Position numbers and translations under genes: made by a program. A stretch of 64,000 bases of DNA from Spisula solida (taxonomy: Eukaryota; Mollusca; Bivalvia; Venerida; Mactridae), in assembly GCA_947247005.1 (NCBI GenBank), contig OX365955.1, forward strand, positions 44,557,822 to 44,621,821, read 5' to 3'. Every line of letters starts with the position of its first letter. The stretch's first letter is position 1. This document shows, piece by piece, positions 36,601 through 48,600 of this stretch. The notes below the pieces were generated by a model, which was not told the DNA's origin, made no database searches, and saw only the letters and a program-made list of their open reading frames with translations.

Positions 36601-39600
36601 TGGACTCGACCGCTGCGTCACTGGATTTTTTTCCTGACTGGACTATATGTGTACATGTGCATCAATAACCATTAGAAATCTATGACACCTCATTAAAAAC
36701 TCATTAGCTACAGCAAACATGCATGTACAGATATTAATTAATATTGAAGCACTACATTGTACATTACTGGCAAATAGAGTTACTAATGGAATTTCAATTA
36801 AATTTTCATTAAAGGTGCTGCCTCACTTATTGGTGTATTGCAAAAATATACCGGGTAATAAAATTATCAAATAGTTGCGTAAATTTGGAATAGTTGCCTG
36901 TATATGCTACAAACAACCACACTGGCATTTAAAATAACTTGCGAATCATCGGCATTTTGTAGTTATATAGTATTTTACATCCAAACTTCCATAGGGTACA
37001 TGTATTAATACCCTATATAAATTACCACTACTATGACTTAAATTGCTTACAATTTGTTTGCATTCGATGAAAATGAATGGCAAAATGAACCAAAGACCTC
37101 ACTGATGTTTTGACTGTAATTTTTTTAAGTTACAGTTCGATCACATGTGAATACCATAATTCACAAAGCATGTTTTAAGGAAATTTTGCACTATTTTTAA
37201 AAGGAAAAGAACCAAGTGTACGATATCAAGAGTGGTTTAAATTGCTTATTTGCCATTAATCTTTCATAAAGCAACTGTCAGTAGCTTTCTATTACATAAA
37301 TACTTGGTTAGGTACGAACATTAAGTCATACCAAAATTTTAGCCCGATCTGTGAGGCAGCACCTTTAAAGAATAACAATTTGAAGTAAGTTACTACTTAT
37401 ATTTTTGAGGTCATTAGTGAAACAAGTACCACAACTTATATTAATCGCTCTGGACACCTCATTCCTGATGGTATCTCTGGACACCTCAGTCCTGATGGTA
37501 TCTAAAGTATGTATCACCACAAGGTTATGAAATTTTTTTTTTATCATTCATATGATTGATTTATATGATTGTATTTCCTGATGAAGGCAAAATGCCGAAA
37601 CGTTGATAATACAAGTTAAATAATTTCAACGTATATTGGTGTTGACATTTATCTTTATTCACAAGGTTATGAGAGATTCATAATTGGTATAACATATGAT
37701 ATGAATGGGGGACAAACCATCAACTATAATCAATACAACACGGTACACATACTCAAATACCTTCGGGACAGGAATGTAAATGATTATTAACAGAAAATTG
37801 ATCAGTTAACAAATGAAGCCCTGATCAGCTAACAAACGAAGCCAGTGAAACATTAGTATAGATCAATAAGAACAATACGGACAATTAATAATAGTATAGG
37901 ATGATAGGACTGGATGGAGACAGTATTGACTTTGACATGTTAGGACTGGATGGAGACAGTATTGACTTTGACATGTTAGGACTGGATGGAGACAGTATTG
38001 ACTTTGACATGTGATCAGCTGAGCATATACTAGCAGTGTGTTTGTGTCACAGTGTGTGTGCCGGTGTGTATTGTTATACCACTTGTTAACAGGCACATGT
38101 TACATTATTATTGGCAGCATGCTGCAATGGTATAGGTAAATTTCCAACTTGGGTAGCTAAACGGGGGGATTAACTGTATAAACTCTATGGTTAAAGTACA
38201 TAAACATGCATAACCTAGAAATACACCTATAGTGTGGATGTATACTGGTATAGTCAGGTGTGTCAACAGGGCCAAATTAAAAATTGTAACAGCATGCTGC
38301 AATGGTACTGTGGATGTACACTGGTATAGTCAGGGGTGTCAACAGAGCCAAATTAAAAATCAGGAAAATTGCAACAGCATGCTGCAATGGTAGTGTGGAT
38401 GTACACTGGTATAGTCTGGTGTGTCAACAGGGCCAAATTAAAAATCAGGAAAATTGTAACAGCATGCTGCAATGGTAGTGTGGATGTATACTGGTATAGT
38501 CAGGTGTGTCAACAGGGCCAAATTAAAAATTGTAACAGCATGCTGCAATGGTAGTGTGGATGTACACTGGTATAGTCTGGTGTGTCAACAAGGCCAAATT
38601 AAAAATCAGGAAAATTGTAACAGCATGCTGCAATGGTAGTGTGGATGTATACTGGTATAGTCAGGTGTGTCAACAGGGCCAAATTAAAAATTGTAACAGC
38701 ATGCTGCAATGGTAGTGTGGATGTATACTGGTAAAGTCAGGTGTGTCAACAGGGCCAAATTAAAAATCAGGAAAATTGTATGCGGCCAACCATTTTTGCC
38801 AAAAAAAGGCCTTCAATGACATTGTTTCCATAATTAACTCACTTTGTACTAAAGAAATTCCTTCAGAGCAGATTAAATTGACGATAACTTTGCCATTTCT
38901 TGAGATATTTTTCTCAAATAACTTTTACTTTGGTCGAAGACATTGCTCTTTCAGGAATGGTAAATCCGGAATTCCCGATAAATCAGGAAAATTGACACCC
39001 TGTAAAGTACATCACTTGTCAGCAGGCAAATGTTGCAAACATGGAACAAAGTTCAAGAACTAGTTCACAGTAACCTATTATCATTAAGTCAATTTGAACC
39101 CTGAAATCTTACAAGTCAAGAAACGGTACTATGTTAAAGTCTATTTTCTGACACTTGTTTGTTCAGCTGACTGGACAGTTTCTGTGAGAAGTGTATTATA
39201 CAGTGCCACCAAAAATAAGTATACAGATGTTATTTCCCCCATTTACTTGTCTGTAATAACACAATTTGCAAAACAGTGAAACAACAATATTTTTGAAGAA
39301 AAAGGAATATTTTTGTTTATTAAATGTTCAGACCAGACATTGACTGGTACACCAGGTGCAAAATATAAAGTTTTTTTTGTCCCTCTTGAATGGTAACTTT
39401 GTCACAAAAACATGGAAAATTCAGCCTTTTGGATCACAAGGTTATTTTAATCCACAACACCTTCATCTTTATTTCTATCTCTTTTTTGACTCCTTTAGTA
39501 ACTGTAGTTTCAGAAACTAGTATGATTGTGGCCGTCTCTTAAACAGATATTGAATAATTTAACAAAATTTAATTTTGCAACAATTATTTATTGTATACTT

Positions 39601-42600
39601 AATGTTGGTGGGCACTGTATATTTCCTTTAATTTATAGGTAAATTGGCCATAATATGACAAACTCTAGTCCACAGTTTCCTTGACACCCAGCACTCCGTG
39701 GAATTTACAAGTGTTAAAGAACACCCTTCATAAACAGAACTAAGAATTGCATGCAATGAAATACTGGAAGCTTTATACAGACAGAACAATATCCAAGTAT
39801 TAAACTGAAGCAAACATTTCTTTTCATTCCTTTAACAAAAGAAACTAGAAGTTTTTTTGACACAGAAAATTATTTCTGCTACAAAGGGTCATGATTACAA
39901 CACAATCTTCTGATGTAAAGTTACTGACAACAATATGCACAACTAGGCTTGGTACTCATGTGAAGCTTTATATCAGTGCTGCACATTGGTCACAATAAGT
40001 GACATCATCGTGTGCCTTATGATGTCACAATATAATCAGTGCTGCACATTGGTCACAATAAGTGACATCATCGTGTGCCTTATGATGTCACAATATAATC
40101 AGTGCTGCACATTGGTCACAATAAGTGACATCATCGTGTGCCTTATGACGTCACAATATAATCAGTGCTGCACATTGGTCACAATAAGTGACGTCATCGT
40201 GCCTTGTGATGTCACAATATAATCAGTGCTGCACATTGGTCACAATAAGTGACGTCATCGTGTGCCTTATGAAGTCACAATATAATAAGTCGATTCACTA
40301 ACTACAATGTATTAAATGAATCAACAAGCGTCCTCCGAGAACACTACGTCTCAGATATGGATATGAGAGAATCTGAGATTAAGGAAGTGCTGAGACACTG
40401 TAAGTGCTACAGTAGGACTCAATTGGGATCTATGATGATTGGGCCTAAAATAAAATATTGTTTGTTTTCCCATCCCCTACCTACCTGGAAAAAAACGGCC
40501 CTACCCAAAATATTTTGTAACCTAAATCGAAATAATATTATTTTTTATATAAAAAATTGGGGATGAAAATGTTATTTTTTATACACAGGCTTAATTCTTA
40601 CTAATGAAATAAGGTACCTATTTTAAATTAAGACTGTTGGTATTCGCCTTTGTGAATTGTTAATAAATTTCATTATTTGTTTTTTTTACCAATGACTATA
40701 ATTATGAAACAATTCGAAAAAAATAATTTAACCTACCTACCTACCCATTTTAAGTCTGCTTGGGTCGGGAAGGGGAAAAAAAATATTTCAAGTTCGGCCT
40801 TGAGTTGGTCGCAGACACTGTAAACTACAACTGGCGTGTAACCATCAGGAAAACATGTGACCTGATAAATGGGAGTTACGAACCTGCACAGATGATACTG
40901 AGTGAAAAACATTCAAGTTTTGTGCCCTGCTTAGCATTCACCTACTGTGTGGTTTTATGCAATCAGAAACCAAGATAAGCAGAGGAGACTGTGAAGGTTT
41001 AGATTCAAACAGTGCTACTTCTTAAAACAAAAACATTCAGATAAAGCTGTCATTAATTCGATCTGATGATTCCGATATATTGGAAGACAAATATAGACGA
41101 TACATTGATATATAGATTTGCACATATAGATAAACCTGCAACAGGCCCATCAGTCATGATTCACGTATATAGCTGTTCTGCACGGTATATATTGGATATA
41201 GAATCAGCTTTGAAATTAGCAGCATCGGTTTGAGTTTAGACTTGATCCATTTTGACAATTTGTTAACTTCCATTTTACTAAGAAGTGTTTTGTTCAGGAA
41301 ATGAGGATTTGGGATGGTGTCATTAATTTGCCCATGTATGGATATTTTAAAATGTGAATCAATAATCGACCCACTACAAAATATTGTTGATGCATCAATA
41401 TCACTTCCATCAATGACAGCCCTACATTTAGATTCTAGTACAACACATTCACAACAATATCATCAAGCAAACATGTAGTGATCATACAACATGCTTGTCA
41501 CATGATCATTACTAGAGAAGAACTTTGTTACAAAACACCTAGAGCCCGTTGCCTAACCAAGCCGCTTCCAAAAGGCGCTACCGAGCACTTTCCTACGTCT
41601 ATGCAGTGCTCGCCGGTAACATACCGTTTCTTAACACTTTGCTAGGCGAGTGCTATGCAACAAACTTCTATCCGCAAGCACTCGCCAGTAGCATATACTT
41701 TTTCCGCTTCGTATGCTACAAAGCACTTTTTTTAAGCAAGTCGTTTCCTAGCATAGCGCTACCGAGCGCTCAGTAGCGGTTTGCTTAGGCAACGGGCTCC
41801 AAGTTTATTAAAGAAGATGTATTACATAGAATTTAGTAAGAATCCACAAACAACATACTAAGTCATAAAAGAAGAGTCAGCAAGCTAAAACAACCAAAAA
41901 GATAATAGAAAGTCGGACAGGGAAGGCAGCAGGTAATACTACTCTATTAGAATATATAGAAATGTTGAGCGAGCTTAGCAGATAGGAGGGACTACGACTA
42001 GGACTATCAAGCAGGTTTAGCAGAGCAAAGATGGTTTAGTAAAAATACACCACGATCACATAGCAAGCTTACTAGAGTCGCCTTCCTTCATGCTATTAGC
42101 TAATGACTTCAACTGTTCAAGTTGAGCGCCCATATCAGCCTCGGTTAGACCGGTAGTTTTACTGTCATGTTTCGTTATCCTACCTGGATCATCAATGATG
42201 TTTCTAGCACCATAACGTGGATCTCGTGTTGGGCTGTCTTCACTCTTAGATTCCTTATTATCATTCTTTCCGAATACCTGCAAAATAAGAACAACTTATC
42301 AGCATTTCTGAAATTCTGATAAAAGAAGTAAACAGCCCAGGAATGTATACTACTCCAAATAATCGAAGCAAAACAACAGGCCTAAGAAATTATATCACAA
42401 AATCAGGCCTAGTCACTAACTATTTTGGCCACTGGTCCGACAAGCAAAAGCGCCCAATTTGTAAATAGGACAGTTACTGGTCCTCAATAATTTTCACTGG
42501 TCCTTCTGGATTTTCACTGGTCTCGGACCAGCAGACCAGTGTTAGTGTCGAGCCCTGAAAATACAGAGTATAGTAATGACCGGATGATTGGGAATGTCAA

Positions 42601-45600
42601 AACTCTGTTTTTTTGTGATATAATTTCTAAGGCCTGTGAATCTATAAAGGAATATGTTGTGATTTTGGGGGTCAACTTTAGCCCTCAATGCTCCAATGGA
42701 CAGAGCCAATCACAATCAAGATCAGACAGCATGTGACAGAGTTTTCTTTGAAGCCGATACTCCCTGGGAATGAGACATATTCTATACTTTACTTCTTGGT
42801 GAGTTTGTCTTTATACATTATAGTTACTTGTCTAATTATATGGGGACATTTTTTCTATAGATCCAAATAAATGTTATTAGAGGTGATTTATCTCATCAAT
42901 AATGTAACTTAATTATTGATCAAACCAAAAGTTTTTTATTTAAGCTAATGACAAAACAAGCTGACCATGTAGTAAAGAAAAGTATCTTTGTAATTTTTGA
43001 TAAAGCCTGTAAGGCGAAATATTAAAAAACGAGTGTAATATTGAACAGTGTTATTTGTGAAGTATTTGTCCCTAAATTGGACTTTATTCAAAAGTTTCTA
43101 TTTAAGATATAAAGTCAAGATTTTCAAAATAGTAATCCCTCCTATCAATGATCTCAAGCTTTGGTTGCTACTAAAAGTATGAATTATTCAAATATCTAAA
43201 AAAGAGTATTCTGTAAACTGGTGTGTTATCAATAATTCAACTAACAGTAATACTAAGACTCAATAATTTATCAAACCAAATATTTGAATTTCTAATCAAA
43301 TTTAAGCCTGGTTTTTAAAATAGTTACCAACCCTATCAACAAATACAGAAGCTCTGGTTGTTAAAGTATCAATTAGTCAGTATAGCAATTGAAATCACTT
43401 GTTCATATTAGCAAAATGGAATAGTTTTCTTTTTACTCCATACAATATTCCAGAAATAACTAGTCCAAAAAAAACATGTCATTAAGAATTGCAAGCAATA
43501 CAGAAGTCCCCTACCGGTGTAACAGGCCCCGTCTTCCCCCAGTCAGTTTTATCCCCCGGGGATAAACCGGGCCGGCCTAGTTTATCCCCCGGGGGAAAAA
43601 GAGGCCTAGTCAGTTTTATCCCCCGCCAGGCCCTTTTTTCCCCCACCCCAGGCCTATTCTTCCCCACCTAAAAATTAAGATTTTTTTTTGTTATGGAGAT
43701 GGGGAAGAAGAGGCCTTGTTTATTTATCCCCCACCTGAGTATAATTATCATGGAGATGGGGGAAGGAATAAACTGGTCTAATTGATCAATAACTAATACA
43801 GAGGTGGGGGGAGAAGAGGCCTGGTCTATTTTATCCCCCACCTGAGTATAATTAATACAGAGGTGGGGAGAGAAGGGGCCGATTCTATTTTATCCCCAAC
43901 CTAAGTATAATTAATACAGGGATGTGGGAAGAAGAGGCCTAGTCTACTTTATCCCCCACCTAACTATTCTTAATACAGAAATGGGGGAAGAAGAGGCCTA
44001 GTCTACTTTATCCCCCACCTGATTTTAATTAATACAGAGGTGGGGGAAGAAGAGGCCTAGTCTACTTTATCCCCCACCTAAATAATCTTAATACTGAGGT
44101 GGGGGAAGAAGAGGCCTAGTCTATTTTATCCCCCACCTGATTTTCTTAATACAGATTATTTAGGTGGGGGAAGAAGAGGCCTAGTCTATTTTATCCCCCA
44201 CCTAAATAATCTTATTACTGAGGTGTGGGAATAAGAGGCCTAGTCTATTTTATCCCCCACCTAATCTTTTTAATACAGAGGTGGGGGGAGAAGAGGCCTA
44301 GTCTACTTTATCCCCCACTTGACTATAATTAATACAGAGGTGGGGAGAGAAGAGGCCTAGTCTATTTTATCCCCCACCTAAGTATAATTAATACAGGGAT
44401 GTGGGAAGAAGAGGCCTAGTCTACTTTATCCCCCACCTAACTATTCTTAATACAGAGATGGGGGAAGAATAGGCCTATTCTACTTTATCCCCCACCTGAT
44501 TTTCTTAATACAGAGGTGGGGGAAGAAGAGGCCTAGTCTACTTTATCCCCCACCTGATTTTTATTAATACAGAGGTGGGGGAAGAAGAGGCATAGTCTAC
44601 TTTATCCCCCACCTAAATAATCTTAATACTGAGGTGGGGGAAGAAGAGGCCTAGTCTATTTTATCCCCCACCTAATTTTCTTAATACAGAGATGGGGGAA
44701 GAAAATGCCTAGTCTACTTTATCCCCCACCTAATTTTCCTAATACAGAGGTGGGGGAAGAAGAGGCCTAGTCTACTTTATCCCCCACCTAAATAATCTTA
44801 ATACTGAGGTGGGGGAAGAAGAGGCCTAGTCTATTTTGTCCCCCACCTGACAATAATTAATACAGAGGAGGGGGAAGAAGAGGCCTAGTCTACTTTATCC
44901 CCCACTTGACTATAATTAATACAGGGATGGGGGAAGAAGTGGCCTAGTCTACTTTATCCCCCACTTGACTATAATTAATACAGGGATGGGGGAAAAAGAG
45001 GCCTAGTCTACTTTATCTCCCGCCTAATTATTCTTAATACAGAGATGGGGGAAGAAGAGGCCTAGTCTACTTTATCCCCCACTTGACTATAATTAATACA
45101 GGGATGGGGGAAAAAGAGGCATAGTCTACTTTATCCCCCGCCTAATTATTCTTAATACAGAGATGGGGGAAGAAGAGGCCTAGTCTACTTTATCCCCCGC
45201 CTAACTATTCTTAATACAGAGGTTGGGGAAGAAGAGGCCTAGTCTACTTTATCCCCCGCCTAACTATTCTTAATACAGAGGTTGGGGAAGAAGAGGCCTT
45301 GTCTACTTTATCCCCCGTCTTAATATTCTTAATACAGAGGTGGGGAAAGAAGAGGCCTAGTCTACTTTATCCGCCACCTGACTATAATTAATACAGAGGA
45401 GGGGGAAGAAGAGGCCTAGTTTACTTTATCCCCCACTTGACTATAATTAATACAGGGATGGGGGAAGAAGAGGCCTAGTCTACTTTATCCCCCACTTGAC
45501 TATAATTAATACAGGGATGGGGGAAAAAGAGGCCTAGTCTACTTTATCCCCCGCCTAATTATTCTTAATACAGAGATGGGGGAAGAAGAGGCCTAGTCTA

Positions 45601-48600
45601 CTTCATCCCTCACCTAATTTTCTTAATACAGAGGTGGGGGGGAGAAGAGGCCTAGTCTACTTTATCCCCACCTGATTTTAATTAATACAGAGATGGGGGA
45701 AGAAGAGGCCTAGTCTACTTCATCCCTCACCTAATTTTCTTAATACAGAGGTGGGGGGGAGAAGAGGCCTAGTCTACTTTATCCCCACCTGATTTTAATT
45801 AATACAGAGATGGGGGAAAAAGAGACCTAGTCTACTTCATCCCTCACCTAATTTTCTTAATACAGAGGTGGGGGAAGAAGAGGCCTAGTCTACTTTATCC
45901 CCCACTTAATTTTCTTAATACTGAGGTGGGGGAAGAAGAGGCCTTGTCTATTTTATCCCCCACCTGACTATAATTAATACAGAGGAGGGGGAAGAAGAGG
46001 CCTAGTCTACTTTATAGCCCACCTGATTTTAATTAATACAGAGGTGGGGGAAGAAGAGGCATAGTCTACTTAATCCCCCACCTAAATAATCTTAATACTG
46101 AGGTGGGGGAAGAAGATGCCTAGTCTACTTTATCCCCCACCTAACTATTCTTAATACAGAGATGGAGGAAGAAGAGGCCTAGTCTACTTTATCCCCCACC
46201 TGATTTTAATTAATACAGAGATGGGGGAAGAAGAGGCCTAGTCTACTTTATCCCCCACTTAATTTTCTTAATACTAAGGTGGGGGAAGAAGAGGCCTAGT
46301 CTATTTTATCCCCCACCTGACTATAATTAATACAGAGGAGGGGGAAGAAGAGGCCTAGTCTACTTTATCCCCCACTTGACTATAATTAATACAGGGATGG
46401 GGGAAGAAGAGGCCTAGTCTACTTTATCACCCACTTGACTATAATTAATACAGGGATGGGGAAGAAGAGGCCTAGTCTACTTTATCCCCCACTTGACTTT
46501 AATTAATACAGGGATGGGGGAAGAAGAGGCCTAGTCTACTTTATCCCCCACCTAAATAATCTTAATACTGAGGTGGGGGAAGAAGAGGCCTAGTCTATTT
46601 TGTCCCCCACCTGACAATAATTAATACAGAGGAGGGGGAAGAAGAGGCCTAGTCTACTTTATCCCCCACTTGACTATAATTAATACAGGGATGGGGGAAG
46701 AAGAGGCCCAGTCTACTTTATCCCCACCTGATTTTAATCAATACAGAGATGGGGGAAAAGGAGGCCTAGTCTACTTTATCCCCCAGCTTATTTTCTTAAT
46801 ACAGAGGTGGGGGAAGAAGAGGCCTAGTCCACTTTATCCCCCACCTAAATAATCTTAATACTGAGGTGGGGGAAGAAGAGGCCTAGTCTATTTTATCCCC
46901 CACCTGACTATAATTAATACAGAGGAGGGGGAAGAAGAGGCCTAGTTTACTTTATCCTCCACTTGACTATAATTAATACAGGGATGGGGGAAGAAGAGGC
47001 CTAGTCTACTTTATCCCCCACTTGACTATAATTAATACAGGGATGGGGGAAGAAGAGGTCTAGTCTACTTTATCCCCCACTTGACTATAATTAATACAGG
47101 GATGGGGGAAGAAGAGGCCTAGTCTACTTTATCCCCCACCTAAATAATCTTAATACTGAGGTTGGGGAAGAAGAGGCCTAGTCTATTTTGTCCCCCACCT
47201 GACAATAATTAATACAGAGGAGGGGGAAGAAGAGGCCTAGTCTACTTTATCCCCCACTTGACTATAATTAATACAGGGATGGGGGAAGAAGAGGCCTAGT
47301 CTACTTTATCCCCACCTGATTTTAATTAATACAGAGATGGGGGAAGAAGAGGCCTAGTCTACTTTATCCCCCAGCTTATTTTTAATACAGAGGTGGGGGA
47401 AGAAGAGGCCTAGTCCACTTTATCCCCCACATAAATAATCTTAATACTGAGGTGGGGGAAGAAGAGGCCTAGTCTACTTTATCCCCCACTTGACTATAAT
47501 TAATACAGGGATGGGGGAAAAAGAGGCCTAGTCTACTTTATCCCCCACTTGACTATAATTAATACAGGGATGGGGGAAGAAGAGGCCTAGTCTACTTTAT
47601 CCCCCACCTAATTATTCTTAATACTGAGGTGGGGAAGAAGAGGCCTAGTCCATTTTATCTATTTCCATGTCTATTTCTTCCCTACCCTTATATTAATAAT
47701 ACTCAGATGGGGATAAAAAAGACCAAATTACGGCAATAATGAACAAAATTTATCAATTAAATCAATTCATTTTTTTTTTCACTTCAAAAACAAAAACACA
47801 GGCCATATTTACCATTATTTCATGTTTCTCACCAACATTTATTAATTAACAAATATGATTTTTAGCACATTAAAATTTTTTTTTTAGGTGGGGGAAGAAA
47901 AGGCCTGGGGTCGGGGAAGAAGAGGCCTAGGGGGGGATAAACCGGGCCGGCCCAGTTTATCCCCCGGGGATAAAACAGGCCGGCCGTTTTATCCCCGGGG
48001 GATAAACTGGGCCGGCCCGGTTTATCCCCCGGGGATAAACTGGGCGGGGGATAAAATTGACCGTTACACCGGTTTGCAGCCATTTTTAACAATTTTTGTC
48101 AGAATCAAAATATTTTTACATGTGCATAATCCCCTTATTGCCCCCTATCCACATACCAAGTATCATAAACATAGATTGGAATCTGTTTGAGTTATGTCAG
48201 GATCCAGTTTTTTTGACGGACGGACTGACGGACGGAGGGCAAACCTATAGTCCCCTCCAGTCAAAAACCGGTAGGGGACTAATAACTTGTGCCGGACAAG
48301 TCTGGGTGCTCATTTTGCAGAGTGATAAACAATACCATACCTTGAACAATGTGTAGACCAAGTATACAACAATACCGACAGCGTACATAGGTAATATAAC
48401 CCCCATCATACCACGTCCGGAACCTTTTGTTTGTTTCTGTTCCGCTGCAGCCGCTCTCATACCCGGATGTGGACCATGTTGCTGTAATTATCATGTATAC
48501 CGATTTACAACTAATCAATATAAATTTTAATTTGATGTACATGACAAAGATTTTTAAAAGGCAAAGACATACATGTAGAAAAGCATTCTCGTTCACAAGA

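Larger units (their letters stand above)
37395..37690 (-). mobile_element. SINE body fragment, split by a small insertion
   Basis: The stretch around CACCTCATTCCTGATGGTAT, read with the right flank GGTATGAGAG-like end, matches the body of the SINE at 49578-49838. It has lost its tRNA head and is interrupted at 37531-37659. Confidence 0.7.
43478..48281 (-). mobile_element. MITE family B split by a 4.55-kb insertion
   Basis: 43478-43517 and 48069-48281 together make one family B copy, interrupted at CCGG by the element at 43518-48068. Confidence 0.85.

Noticed and set aside
39986..40222. 78-codon plus-strand frame with repeating residues
   Set aside because: The 63-bp satellite period is a multiple of three, so the open frame is a by-product of the repeat.
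42058..42283. Reading the RIC3 exon 4 frame to its stop at 42058 as the gene end
   Set aside because: A good donor (GTAAGC) at 42072 gives an exact phase match to the coiled-coil exon, which is expected in RIC3.
43690..47655. Regularly spaced repeats reminiscent of a CRISPR array
   Set aside because: The repeats are contiguous, imperfect 59-bp units without unique spacers, in an intron of an animal gene, with no cas genes.
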